This document shows positions 54,200 through 63,583 of a stretch of DNA of 64,000 bases, in pieces (position 1 is the first letter of the stretch; each line of letters opens with the position of its first letter). The translations under genes and the position numbers were made by a program. This DNA is from Candidatus Terraquivivens yellowstonensis. GTDB taxonomy: Archaea; Thermoproteota; Nitrososphaeria_A; Caldarchaeales; Wolframiiraptoraceae. The notes under the pieces are model-generated. The model was given only the letters and a program-made list of their open reading frames with translations. It was not told the DNA's origin and ran no database searches. The stretch covers positions 62,001 to 126,000 of the forward strand of contig JAKCEW010000003.1 in assembly GCA_023539445.1 (NCBI GenBank). Direction: 5' to 3'.

Positions 54200-55585
54200 A
54201 TGACGGAACAAAAGGTTCACAATATAGATAATATAAGGGTCCTGTATCCATATGAGCGAAGAGATGGTGTGCTGATGTCGTTCTTAGGGAAGTATGCTGA
54301 GCTTAGGAGGCGAAAGGGTAGCATAATGTGCATCTCGCTGGACGTGAAAAGGAAAGGGGAGAGTAGGAAGGAGTATTTGGAAAGATTGAGGCAGCTCGTT
54401 GAGCGGACGGCACCTTATGTTGTAGCATTCAAGATAAACGAGAATTACACCAGGCACTTGAGTGTGGAGGATCATCAAGAGATCACGCAGCTTTGTAAAT
54501 CGCTCGGTACGCTAACCATATACGACTGCAAACTCTCGGACATAACGAGTACGGCTACGGCCGGTATCAATATAGTCAAGGACATGGGCTACGATGGTCT
54601 CACGGTAAACCCAATATTCGGGAACCTAAGCCAAATCGCCGAAGTGGCTCATGGACTAGGGATGGCCCTGTTCTCAGTTACCTTGCCATCAAACCCTGAG
54701 TCCGCGAGGCTTTTCAAGCTGGACGTAGGAGGTAAAAAGCTATTTGAAGTATTTGCAGAGGATGCAAAGATTTCGAGGGTGGATGGTCTCGTCGTCAGCG
54801 CTACGGAGACGGCCTCTGCAGACGACATAAACACTATAAGGAAAATTGTCGGTGAGGAGCCAATAATTCTCTTTCCCGGCATAGGAGCGCAAAGCGGCGA
54901 TATAGAGAAGGCAATAATTTATGGTGGCTGGAACGTGCTATTGAACGTTGGCAGGTCCATAGTCGAATCCCCTGAGCCAGAAAAAGCGGCGGCCGAGTAC
55001 AGGAACGTTTTAACAGATTCTTGGATACGCGTGAACGCTGCCTTGGAAATTATTAGAACTCCTGGTGTCTACCACTACTCGCCAGAAAAACCGTTCATAT
55101 TATCGAGCGGAAAGGAGAGCGACTACTACGTTGATATTAGAGCCCTTTACTCGCACCCGGAGCCGAGGGGCAAGATAGCTGAGCTCATGCTTGTGAAGAT
55201 AAGCATGGAAGGGAACGTGAATGTCGATAAGGTGGCCACGACGGAGACCGCCGGCATACCCATAGCTTCGATAGTTGCCGATAGGTTATGCAAAGGTCTG
55301 GTGTACGTCAGGCATAAGGAGAAGGGCTACGGGACTGGAAGAAAGGTCGAGGGGATTGTGCAACGCGGTGATAGGGTGATTTGTGTCGACGACCTGACGA
55401 CGACTGGTGAGACCGCGGAAGCTTGTGTCAAGGCAGTGTCGGAGCTTGGCGGGAAAGTGCTGGCATATTATGTGGTATTCGACAGGGAAGAGGGCGCGGC
55501 GGATAGACTTAGCCGTATCGGTGTGAGGCTAAGCTACCTTACCAACACTTCCACGCTTAAAGGTCTAATGAAAAAGGCCGCTTAG
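54200..55585 (+). CDS. Bifunctional OMP decarboxylase-orotate phosphoribosyltransferase
   Basis: 461 residues, both last steps to UMP in one chain. N-terminal half: Asp48 in CISLDVKR, Lys78 in FKINENY, and the catalytic YDCKLSDI (Asp109, Lys111, Asp114) of OMP decarboxylase, ending with LLNVGRSIV. C-terminal half from about 275: ILSSGKESDYYVDIRAL and the PRPP loop CVDDLTTTGETAEA of orotate phosphoribosyltransferase. Domain order (decarboxylase first) is opposite to animal and plant UMP synthase. PDCD5 gene follows. Confidence 0.93.
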   Translation: MTEQKVHNIDNIRVLYPYERRDGVLMSFLGKYAELRRRKGSIMCISLDVKRKGESRKEYLERLRQLVERTAPYVVAFKINENYTRHLSVEDHQEITQLCKSLGTLTIYDCKLSDITSTATAGINIVKDMGYDGLTVNPIFGNLSQIAEVAHGLGMALFSVTLPSNPESARLFKLDVGGKKLFEVFAEDAKISRVDGLVVSATETASADDINTIRKIVGEEPIILFPGIGAQSGDIEKAIIYGGWNVLLNVGRSIVESPEPEKAAAEYRNVLTDSWIRVNAALEIIRTPGVYHYSPEKPFILSSGKESDYYVDIRALYSHPEPRGKIAELMLVKISMEGNVNVDKVATTETAGIPIASIVADRLCKGLVYVRHKEKGYGTGRKVEGIVQRGDRVICVDDLTTTGETAEACVKAVSELGGKVLAYYVVFDREEGAADRLSRIGVRLSYLTNTSTLKGLMKKAA

Positions 55586-55638
55586 AGCGTATAAACCGGA
55601 AAAGCCTATATGTAGATTATGGCACCTCTGCATCGGCT

Positions 55639-56001
55639 ATGTCCGGAAATGACTTGGAACTCAAGAGGATACAGATGAGGAAGTTACGCCAGCTGATGCA
55701 AAGTGCTCAGAAGATTGAGCAACCCAAGGCCGAAGCGACGCCTATGGAAAAGCTCAGACCGTTCCTCGGTGATAGGGCAGAAGAAGTGCTTAACGCCGCC
55801 CTTGAGCAATACCCCGAGCAGGCAAGGGTCGTGATAAATAAACTGGCAGAGCTAGCAGACAAAGGCGCTCTGCAAGATAAGATCGATGGGGGAACGCTCC
55901 TCCAGCTATTCAGAAGGCTGGGCATGCGGGTAAAGCTTGAGACTGAGATCCTGTTTTATAAAGAAGGCGAGTATAAAAGGCTCAGCGAGATGCTAAAATA
56001 A
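55639..56001 (+). CDS. PDCD5-family DNA-binding protein
   Basis: 120 residues. A basic helical N terminus (LELKRIQMRKLRQLM) followed by a three-helix core: EKLRPFLGDRAEEVLNAAL, ARVVINKLAELADKG, DGGTLLQLFRRLG. Conserved archaeal/eukaryotic PDCD5 protein; in archaea it is assumed to bind nucleic acid. ATG start. Lies between the UMP synthase and gcvH genes on the same strand. Confidence 0.9.
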   Translation: MSGNDLELKRIQMRKLRQLMQSAQKIEQPKAEATPMEKLRPFLGDRAEEVLNAALEQYPEQARVVINKLAELADKGALQDKIDGGTLLQLFRRLGMRVKLETEILFYKEGEYKRLSEMLK

Positions 56002-56047
56002 GGTATTAGGAAATTTTAAATACAAGATTCTATTGCGGGCGCTTTAG

Positions 56048-56485
56048 GTGGCACCGTGCGTGTCTGAAAGTTTTGAGGTACCGGAAGACTTGATATATAG
56101 TAAGGACCACCTATGGATTAAGATCGTCAAGAAAAAGGTAGCGATGCTCGGCATAACGGACTACGCGCAAAAGAAGCTACGTGACATAATGTATCTCGAG
56201 TTGCCGAACGTTAACCAGAAGATCAGGCAGGGAGATACTCTCTGCACAATAGAATCAGTAAAGGCAGTGACGGAAGTATATTCCCCAATTACAGGAAAGG
56301 TTGTTGAGGTAAACAGCAACTTAATCGATAAGCCGGAGTTGATAAACGATTCACCGTACGAAGATGGTTGGATAGTGAAGGTAGAGATTTCTGACCCTAG
56401 CGAGTTAGAGAAGTTGATGGATGCCGACGAATACAGGCGGTATATTGAGGGCTTGGAAGAGGAAGCGAGAGGAGAGGAAGAATAA
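56048..56485 (+). CDS. gcvH: Glycine cleavage system H protein
   Basis: 145 residues, a lipoyl carrier. WIKIVKKKVAMLGITDYAQKKL is the N-terminal sheet, IESVKAVTEVYSPITG holds the lipoylated lysine, and NDSPYEDGWIVKVEI the C-terminal part. GTG start at 56048. The P and T proteins are not nearby. It is the visible substrate for the LipA/LipB products encoded at 5-8 kb. Some archaeal H-like proteins serve other lipoate systems, so GcvH role is likely, not proven. Confidence 0.92.
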   Translation: MAPCVSESFEVPEDLIYSKDHLWIKIVKKKVAMLGITDYAQKKLRDIMYLELPNVNQKIRQGDTLCTIESVKAVTEVYSPITGKVVEVNSNLIDKPELINDSPYEDGWIVKVEISDPSELEKLMDADEYRRYIEGLEEEARGEEE

Positions 56486-56528
56486 GATTCCTAGGAAGTT
56501 TTTATAGCCGTACGGCATCCAGACTTCC

Positions 56529-58628
56529 GTGAAAGGTTTAGAATACCTCATAAGGCCTCGCACCGTAGCTGTCGTTGGAGCCTCGAGGGAGCCGACAAAG
56601 ATCGGCCACGTAATACTCAAAAACATAATCGAGAACGGTTTCCCGAGTGAACGTGTCTTTCCGATCAACCCGAATGTTGATGAGGTGCTTGGTCTCAAGT
56701 GCTATCCGAGTCTGAAAGACGTACCATTTGAGGTTGACCTAGCGGTAATTGTTGTGCCTGCCAGCATCGTTCCAAGGATTGTTGAGGATTGTGTCGAAAA
56801 AGGTGTGAAATTTGCGGCCATAATATCCTCTGGATTTAAAGAGGTCGGGAACGTTGAGGCTGAGAAGAAGCTGGTAGAGATTGCCAGAAAGGGTGGCGTT
56901 AGGATACTAGGGCCCAACATAGTGGGCCTGATAGACACCGTAGTCAACCTGAACGCGAGCTTCTTGCCATACCTTCCAGACAAGGGAGAGATCGTCATGA
57001 TATCCCAGAGCGGTGCCTTGGCTTCAGGACTGCTCACTTGGACGAAGGTCAGGGGCATAGGCCTTTTGGACATCGTAAGCTTAGGAAACAGGGCTGATAT
57101 TGATGAGTGCGAGCTTCTCGAGTTCTTCTCCAAAGACCCCTACACCAAAGCCATAACACTTTACCTAGAAAGTGTCGAGGATGGAAAAAAGTTCATGGAA
57201 GTTGCTAAGAAAGTTGGCAAGGAAAAACCCATAATCATCTTGAAGGCTGGGAAGGGCAAGAAGGCGGCTGAGGCTGTAAAATCGCATACCGGCTCGCTGG
57301 CAGGTTCTGATGTTGCCTACGATGCGGCGTTCAAACAGTGTGGAGTCATAAGGGCGAGCGATATACGAACGCTTTTCGACTATGCATTGTCTTTGGCCAT
57401 GCTACCAGACCCAAAAGGGGAGAATGTCGTGATAGTGACGAATGGCGGCGGTGTAGGAATCATGTGCGCGGATGCCTGCGAGGAGCTAAACCTCCATTTG
57501 ATGGGCATACCTGAGGATTTAGCTTCGGCTCTAAGGGAGTGGATGCCGAGTTTCGGCTCGGTTCTCAACCCAATAGACCTAACAGGCATGGCCACCGAAA
57601 AAGAATACTACGGAGCCCTATCGGTCTTGTTGAATGATGAAAGGGTCCATGCCGTCATAGCACTTTTTTCGCATCCGGCCATGCTCAATCCCATGAACGT
57701 CGCTGAGGCCATAGCGAGCTGTGTGAATAATGCGGGTAAAAACAAACCAGTAGTTGCGGTATTCATAGGTGGAAAAGAGTGCGAGGATGCTACAAGGTTT
57801 CTCATAAAAAACGGCATACCTACCTTTGACACACCGGAAAGGGGGGCGGTTGCTCTCGCGACGAAGTACAGATACGCCTATTACAAAAGCAGGCCGGTGG
57901 GCAAGTATCTCGAAGTTAAGGGGGAAAAGGAGAAGGCATATGAGATCATAGCAAGAGCCTTAAGGGAAGGTAGGAATCTCACACAATCCGAGTCGTGCGA
58001 AGTTGCAAGACTCTATGGAATACCCACACCGAAGAAATTCGTTGCGAAAAGTTTGGAGGAGGCCATAATGTTGGCGGAGCAAGTGGGATATCCCGTTGTC
58101 CTGGAGGTTGAGTCCCCGGACATAGTGCACAAGACTGACGTGGGAGCGATAAAGCTCAACATAAAAGACAGAAAAGAGTTGGAGTGCGCTTATCATGAGA
58201 TCATCGATTCTGTTAGGGAGAAAGTTCCGAGTGCTAGGATAGAGGGCATCGTGGTCAGGTCGTTCATTAAAGAGGGCGTACAGGTTGCCGTGGGAATGCA
58301 TAGGGACGACGTTTTTGGACCAATCATTATGTTCGGCTCTGGGGGTGTTCTAGTAGAACTATACAAAGACGTGTCCTTCAGGGTCGCTCCACTCACGGAT
58401 GTTGATGTTGAAGAGATTATGAATGAGACGAAGGTCTATCAGATATTGAAAGGCTTTAGAGGCCCTCCGAAGGACGTGCAATCCGTGAAGAATGTCTTGG
58501 CGGCGGTGGGCCAACTCGCACTGGACTTTGATGTTATAAGCGATGTCGATATAAACCCGCTATTCGTCTACGAAAGCGGTTGTATGGCCTTTGACGTAAA
58601 GATACTGTTGAGGCACGCTGTCGCATAG
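56529..58628 (+). CDS. ADP-forming acyl-CoA ligase, fused alpha-beta (copy 1)
   Basis: 699 residues. N-terminal CoA-binding domain (VAVVGASREPTKIGHVILKN), Succ-CoA-ligase-like middle with MISQSGALASGL and the phospho-His loop VKSHTGSLAGSD, then an ATP-grasp C-terminal half with VGYPVVLEVESPDIVHKTDVGAI, FGPIIMFGSGGVLVELYKDVSFRVAPL and DVDINPLFVYE. It links acyl-CoA to ATP from ADP or the reverse. Acetate is the classic substrate; thaumarchaeal relatives use 3-hydroxypropionate or 4-hydroxybutyrate. GTG start. Close paralogue at 59.8 kb. Confidence 0.93.
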   Translation: MKGLEYLIRPRTVAVVGASREPTKIGHVILKNIIENGFPSERVFPINPNVDEVLGLKCYPSLKDVPFEVDLAVIVVPASIVPRIVEDCVEKGVKFAAIISSGFKEVGNVEAEKKLVEIARKGGVRILGPNIVGLIDTVVNLNASFLPYLPDKGEIVMISQSGALASGLLTWTKVRGIGLLDIVSLGNRADIDECELLEFFSKDPYTKAITLYLESVEDGKKFMEVAKKVGKEKPIIILKAGKGKKAAEAVKSHTGSLAGSDVAYDAAFKQCGVIRASDIRTLFDYALSLAMLPDPKGENVVIVTNGGGVGIMCADACEELNLHLMGIPEDLASALREWMPSFGSVLNPIDLTGMATEKEYYGALSVLLNDERVHAVIALFSHPAMLNPMNVAEAIASCVNNAGKNKPVVAVFIGGKECEDATRFLIKNGIPTFDTPERGAVALATKYRYAYYKSRPVGKYLEVKGEKEKAYEIIARALREGRNLTQSESCEVARLYGIPTPKKFVAKSLEEAIMLAEQVGYPVVLEVESPDIVHKTDVGAIKLNIKDRKELECAYHEIIDSVREKVPSARIEGIVVRSFIKEGVQVAVGMHRDDVFGPIIMFGSGGVLVELYKDVSFRVAPLTDVDVEEIMNETKVYQILKGFRGPPKDVQSVKNVLAAVGQLALDFDVISDVDINPLFVYESGCMAFDVKILLRHAVA

Positions 58629-58689
58629 CTGTTGGATTTTTATTCTTTCTCGACAAGCTAATATACTTCTGAGTTCCTCCTATTGTCAA

Positions 58690-59022
58690 ATGGTTCTGGT
58701 GAAGGTTTACAGGATTTCCAGCACTAGCGACCCCGAGACAGGCAGGCCTGGAAGAATCATAGAGTTGGTCGAGGTCAGACGACAGAATGAAAGATCCACC
58801 GGACTTACCGAGGAAAGTTTGATGCTACAAAGGTTGATGCAAGGCGTATTTCTTCAGATGCAATCTATGGGCTTGTTGCCCCATGCAAGAGAGATCATTA
58901 TACCAAAGATGACGCTGTTTCTTACGGAGGAAGAGTACGAGATGCTCAACGTGAAGCTCGAAGTGAACTACATTTACGAACTGCAATTTAAGGACGGAAA
59001 AATAACGTTCATTCCTGTCTAA
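58690..59022 (+). CDS. Hypothetical archaeal protein (possibly arcadin-1-like)
   Basis: 110 residues, not firmly recognised. VKVYRISSTSDPETGRPGRIIELVEVRRQ at the start and IIIPKMTLFLTEEEYEMLNVKLEVNYIYEL near the end suggest a beta-rich fold with a helical middle (EESLMLQRLMQGVFLQMQ). The start vaguely recalls arcadin-1, a small partner of crenactin, but I cannot test that and no crenactin gene is in view. Sits 62 bases after the first acyl-CoA ligase. Confidence 0.65.
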   Translation: MVLVKVYRISSTSDPETGRPGRIIELVEVRRQNERSTGLTEESLMLQRLMQGVFLQMQSMGLLPHAREIIIPKMTLFLTEEEYEMLNVKLEVNYIYELQFKDGKITFIPV

Positions 59023-59023
59023 C

Positions 59024-59650
59024 TCAGCGATTCCCTTTCAATCTAGACCTAACGTGTAAGACTCTTTGGACGATCACTAAGACGTTTATTGCTACCAGTG
59101 CGATGGATACAAGCATTATACTGCAGGGAAAGAAGTATTCGGCTATCGATGCGGCGAATATTACAAGAATCCTCTCGGCCCTCTCGAACAACCCTATGCC
59201 CTTCATTTCTACGCCAAGTCCTTCCGCCCTCGCCCTTGAATAGCTAACTAAGTACGAAGACAGCAACAGGAGCATACCTAGCAAGACATTTAGGAAGTTT
59301 GCGAGGGTCATCGCAACGATTATTGCTGCATCCTCTATCCTGTCGAGCATTGAGTCCGTGAATGCACCAAAGGCAGTAACTTTGCCTGCTGCTCTCGCTA
59401 CTGCACCATCTATTGCGTCGAAGAAACCGGATACTAGCAGAGCGATGGCCGCTAAGATTATCAGCTCGCGTACGCTGGCGGCTAAAACGTAAAGAGAGGC
59501 CGAAACGATGGCAAAGGCGAGGCCAGACAGGCTTAGCGCTGTGGGGCTTACGCCGCATCTGGCCATATAGCTGACAAGCCTACCTACAACTGCTTCAAAG
59601 AGTTCCCTTCCCTTTCTTCCTAGCAACGATGTGTTTCCCAAGCGCACCAT
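59024..59650 (-). CDS. CDP-alcohol phosphatidyltransferase family membrane enzyme
   Basis: 208 residues with about 6 hydrophobic spans. The catalytic motif DAIDGAVARAAGKVTAFGAF plus TDSMLDR matches DxxDGxxAR-x8-GxxxDxxxD. In archaea this family makes archaetidylinositol phosphate, archaetidylglycerol or archaetidylserine; the head group cannot be told. Convergent with the preceding small gene, with one base between stops. Confidence 0.88.
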   Translation of the reverse strand: MVRLGNTSLLGRKGRELFEAVVGRLVSYMARCGVSPTALSLSGLAFAIVSASLYVLAASVRELIILAAIALLVSGFFDAIDGAVARAAGKVTAFGAFTDSMLDRIEDAAIIVAMTLANFLNVLLGMLLLLSSYLVSYSRARAEGLGVEMKGIGLFERAERILVIFAASIAEYFFPCSIMLVSIALVAINVLVIVQRVLHVRSRLKGNR

Positions 59651-59822
59651 GCTGACTTCTGAGAAAATCCTTTAATAACTTATTCTCCTGAATGGATTTT
59701 GCAGATTCGGCATCTGTAATCTTGAAAAAAACTAAGTATCCGTATTTAACTTTAACTCACTAATGCTTCGATGCTTCTGAAAAAAGGTTTTTTATTGAGA
59801 GAAAACACGTCACTTCGAGAGA

Positions 59823-61952
59823 ATGAGCGCACTAACCGAAGTTTTAACACAACTTCTCAGGCCAAACAGCATTGCAGTCATAGGAGCCGCGAGGGAGCCG
59901 ACCAAAATCGGTCACGTCGTGCTAAAAAACATCTTGGAGTGCTCTTTTCCAAAGGAAAAGGTTTTCCCCGTAAATCCAAATGCTGAGGAGATTCTGGGCT
60001 TAAAGTGTTACAAGTCCATCAAGGATGTCCCGAATAACGTTGAGTTAGCTGTCATAACTGTTCCAGCGAAAATAGTGCCCCAAGTACTTAGGGAAAGTGT
60101 GGAGAAGGGTGTTAAAGCAATCGCCATAATCTCTGCAGGGTTTAAAGAGGTAGGCAACGTAAAAGAAGAGCTGGAGCTCGTTGAGATTGCGAGGAAAGGG
60201 AACGCAAGGATTTTGGGGCCAAACATAATTGGGATAGCAGACACCGTAAAAAAGGTAAACGCGAGCTTCATGCAGCAATTACCTAAGGAGGGAAGGATCG
60301 CGTTTGTTAGTCAAAGTGGGGCTCTTGCAATAGGTTTGGCTGGCTGGACTTCATTAAAGCAGATCGGGCTGTCCGACCTAGTAAGCATAGGTAACAAAGC
60401 AGATCTAAACGAGACAGACTTCATAGAGTACTTCGGGGACGACAAGTATACGAAGGTCATAACTCTTTACTTGGAAGGTGTGGACGATGGAAGGAGGTTC
60501 TTGGAGGTTTCCAAGAAAGTAAGCAAAAAGAAGCCGATAATAGCGCTAAAGCCAGGGAAGTCCGAAAGAACCACGCAAGCAATAAAGTCCCACACAGGCT
60601 CCTTGGCCGGTTCAGACATAGCCTACGAGGTGGCCTTTAAGCAAGCCGGGATAATAAGGGCGCCTACGATTATCGAGCTCTTTGACTGGGCTGTGGCTTT
60701 CGATCTGCTTCCATTACCTCGCGGTGAAAACTCCGTAATCTTAACAAACGGAGGAGGAGCCGGAGTCATGGCAACAGATGCTGCAGAAGAGTTTAAAGTA
60801 AAGCTCATGGATATTCCGAAAGATCTGGCGGAGAAGCTCAGGAATTTCATGCCTCCCTTTGGTAGCGTATACAACCCGGTTGATCTAACTGGGATGGCCT
60901 CTCCGAGCGATTATGAGGGGGCATTAAAAACGCTACTAGAAGATGATAACGTCCACAACGTAATAGTGCTGTACTGTCACACGGCGCAAACAAACCCAAT
61001 AGACTTGGCAAACGCCCTCATAAGGGCAAAAAGATCTGTTAACAAAGAAAAGCCGATAACCGCATGCCTCATCGGAGGAAAGGAATGCGAGGAGGCCATA
61101 AGGCTGCTCATCTCAAACGGTATCCCAGCATACGATACGCCTGAGAAGGCAGTTGCCGCTCTCGGTCAACTGCTAAAGTATCGCAGGTTCTTGGAGAGGC
61201 AAAAGAAGGAAGAAGGTTTGCAAGATATCAAAGTGGACAAAGATAAAGCAGAGAAGGTAATAAGGGCTGTTATAGAGGAAAAAAGGAACATACTTCTGCC
61301 CTCCGAGGCTGCTGAGGTTGCAAAATCTTACGGAATACCAGTTGTTGAGAAGATTAGAGTCACCAGTGCGGAGGAGGCCGTAAGGGCAGCTAATAGCGTT
61401 GGTTACCCGGTAGTCTTAGAGGTAGAGTCTCCGAACATACTCCACAAGGTCGACGTAGGCGGGATAATACTCAACATCAAGAGTCAAGACGAGGTAAGGC
61501 AGGCTTATGAAAAGATCATGAAGAGCGTGAGGGAGAAGGCTCCAAACGCCGAGATAAGGGGGATAATCGTCAGGAAGATGGCGCCACAGGGAAGAGAGGT
61601 GGCCGTAGGCATGCACAGAGACCCCATCTTCGGCCCACTGATAATGTTTGGAAGCGGCGGTACTCTGATTGAACTATACAAAGACGTGTCCTTCAGAGTC
61701 GCACCGTTGACAAAAGAGGATGCGGAAGAGATGATAAACGAGACAAAGGCGTCGAAACTTATTGAGGGCATAAGGGGCGAGAAGCCATCTGATAAGGAAA
61801 AGGTTAAGGAGATCATCATTAGGCTCGCAAAGCTTGCGGAAGATTTTCCAGAGATAGAGGATATTGACATAAACCCGCTATTCGTTTACGGCGTTGGCGA
61901 TTATGAAACCCCGGCTCTTGCCGCTGACGTAAAGATAGTTTTGCGACGCTAA
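59823..61952 (+). CDS. ADP-forming acyl-CoA ligase, fused alpha-beta (copy 2)
   Basis: 709 residues, strongly similar to the copy at 56.5 kb throughout: IAVIGAAREPTKIGHVVLKN, IKSHTGSLAGSDIAYE, ILTNGGGAGVMATDAAEEF, FGPLIMFGSGGTLIELYKDV and DIDINPLFVYGVG. The alignable spacing and shared loops point to a duplication followed by divergence, presumably with a new acyl substrate. ATG start; a T-rich TATA-like stretch (about 59789) makes a near-leaderless transcript possible. Confidence 0.93.
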   Translation: MSALTEVLTQLLRPNSIAVIGAAREPTKIGHVVLKNILECSFPKEKVFPVNPNAEEILGLKCYKSIKDVPNNVELAVITVPAKIVPQVLRESVEKGVKAIAIISAGFKEVGNVKEELELVEIARKGNARILGPNIIGIADTVKKVNASFMQQLPKEGRIAFVSQSGALAIGLAGWTSLKQIGLSDLVSIGNKADLNETDFIEYFGDDKYTKVITLYLEGVDDGRRFLEVSKKVSKKKPIIALKPGKSERTTQAIKSHTGSLAGSDIAYEVAFKQAGIIRAPTIIELFDWAVAFDLLPLPRGENSVILTNGGGAGVMATDAAEEFKVKLMDIPKDLAEKLRNFMPPFGSVYNPVDLTGMASPSDYEGALKTLLEDDNVHNVIVLYCHTAQTNPIDLANALIRAKRSVNKEKPITACLIGGKECEEAIRLLISNGIPAYDTPEKAVAALGQLLKYRRFLERQKKEEGLQDIKVDKDKAEKVIRAVIEEKRNILLPSEAAEVAKSYGIPVVEKIRVTSAEEAVRAANSVGYPVVLEVESPNILHKVDVGGIILNIKSQDEVRQAYEKIMKSVREKAPNAEIRGIIVRKMAPQGREVAVGMHRDPIFGPLIMFGSGGTLIELYKDVSFRVAPLTKEDAEEMINETKASKLIEGIRGEKPSDKEKVKEIIIRLAKLAEDFPEIEDIDINPLFVYGVGDYETPALAADVKIVLRR

Positions 61953-62053
61953 ACGCCCTTAACATAACTGAATCGCGTTTGCTCTTTTAGTTAGGAAATT
62001 TCGCATATTTTTAACAACAGTTTTTAAACCCACGACGTATTCGTGAGACTTAT

Positions 62054-62063
62054 CGTTTAAATA
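62054..62063 (+). promoter_or_regulatory. Predicted TATA box for the chorismate mutase-aminotransferase gene
   Basis: GTTTAAATAC before the gene predicts a transcript start near 62085, 8 bases before the ATG at 62093. The gap 61953-62092 otherwise shows no gene. Confidence 0.5.
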
Positions 62064-62092
62064 CACGGGCTAGCCGTTATTCATGAGACAAA

Positions 62093-63505
62093 ATGTCTTG
62101 TGTAAAAGATAACGAGCTCGATAGGATGAGGAGCGAAGTTTTGGAGATTACAAAGGAAATCCTTAGGCTCGTCGCGAAACGACAGTCCCTTTGTGCTGAG
62201 ATAGGAAAGCTGAAGCAATCAAAGGGTCTGAGCATCGAGGACCCGAGCGCCGAGAGGATTTTGAGGGAGGCTATCACCAAGGAAGCTCTGGCTCTCGGTA
62301 TAGAGGAGGATTTTGCACAAAGGTTAACGACGCAACTTATTGAGGAGTGTATCAAAGTCCAGCCAAAGCCGCCAGAGAAGAAGGTCCTTACGCACAGGGA
62401 TATAGCTAGGATGGCGGAGGCTCTCGAGAGGCAAGGCGTAAGGGTCATCAGGATGGACGTAGGCGAGCCCGACTTCAGGGCACCAAGCGTCGTCGTGGAA
62501 AGGGCATACCAAGAGATGAAGGCGGGAAGGTCAAGGTACACGGAGCCGAAGGGAAAGCAGGAGTTGAGACAAGCAATCGCCGATTATGTAAAGATGAGGT
62601 TCGATGCGGATGTCAAGGCAGACCAGGTGATAGCAACTATGGGCGGCGCATTCGGCGTGTACTTAGCCCTCGCATCAACGGTATCTCCTGGCGACGAGGT
62701 CATAGTTATCGACCCATCGTGGCCGATTTACAAGTCTTGCGTCAGATATGTAGGTGGGAGGCCAATCGTGTTGGAGACGCGGTTGGAGGATGGTTGGGAG
62801 CCGAACCTTGATGAGCTTAATGAAAAGATAAGCGCGGCCACGAAGGCCATAATTATGAACTACCCAAGCAACCCAACTGGCAAGGCCTTAGGCAAGAAGA
62901 CGTTCAAGGGAATTGTGGAGATAGCGCAGGACAGAAAGCTGACGCTGATAAGTGACGAGGTCTATGCGGACTACAACTTCACGGGCTCTGAGCACAATAC
63001 GGTCCTTAACTATCCTGAAGTGAGTTATGTTCTGATATCTTCCTTCTCCAAGAGCTGGGGTATGACAGGCTTTAGGGTCGGGTTCGTCATCTCCGACCTT
63101 GATAGAGCGAACAAGATGGCCGCAATACAGTCCATGCTCATAACCTGCATCCCGGAGTTCATACAATATGCAGCTATTGAGGCTCTGAAGTGCTTGGACG
63201 AAGCGAAGAAGAACTCGGAGGTGATGAGGGAGAGGGCCGAGGCTGTGTGTAAGGCCCTTGAACCATTACCCGTATCCTTCTACAAGCCAGACGGGGCTAT
63301 GTACGTTTTTCCAAGGATTGACGTGAAGGGTATCGACGGGTCAGAATTTGCCGTGAAACTCCTAGAGAATAAGAACGTTAGCGTGGCGCCCGGTGGTGCA
63401 TTTGGCAACTACTTCAACTACTTCAGGATGTCACTCGGGCAACCGAAGGAAGTCCTAGTCGAGGGTGTGAAAAGGATAGGCGAGTTCCTTAGCACTCTGT
63501 CCTAA
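62093..63505 (+). CDS. Fused chorismate mutase-aminotransferase
   Basis: 470 residues. Residues about 8-92 are an AroQ-type helical chorismate mutase: LDRMRSEVLEITKEILRLVA, RQSLCAEIGKLKQSKGL, and a third helix. From about 100 on is a fold-type I aminotransferase: MDVGEPDF, TEPKGKQELRQAIADY, NYPSNPTGKALGKKT, SDEVYADYNF and PLP lysine in SSFSKSWGMTGFRVG. The pair would make prephenate and transaminate prephenate or 4-hydroxyphenylpyruvate. A prephenate dehydrogenase gene follows, supporting tyrosine synthesis. ATG start. Confidence 0.92.
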   Translation: MSCVKDNELDRMRSEVLEITKEILRLVAKRQSLCAEIGKLKQSKGLSIEDPSAERILREAITKEALALGIEEDFAQRLTTQLIEECIKVQPKPPEKKVLTHRDIARMAEALERQGVRVIRMDVGEPDFRAPSVVVERAYQEMKAGRSRYTEPKGKQELRQAIADYVKMRFDADVKADQVIATMGGAFGVYLALASTVSPGDEVIVIDPSWPIYKSCVRYVGGRPIVLETRLEDGWEPNLDELNEKISAATKAIIMNYPSNPTGKALGKKTFKGIVEIAQDRKLTLISDEVYADYNFTGSEHNTVLNYPEVSYVLISSFSKSWGMTGFRVGFVISDLDRANKMAAIQSMLITCIPEFIQYAAIEALKCLDEAKKNSEVMRERAEAVCKALEPLPVSFYKPDGAMYVFPRIDVKGIDGSEFAVKLLENKNVSVAPGGAFGNYFNYFRMSLGQPKEVLVEGVKRIGEFLSTLS

Positions 63506-63583
63506 AACCGGCCGTAAAATTACAGCAAGCCTTACCTAGGGAAAGTTATTTTAGCCTAATCTTTCTTTAGACGTCGGAATCGT

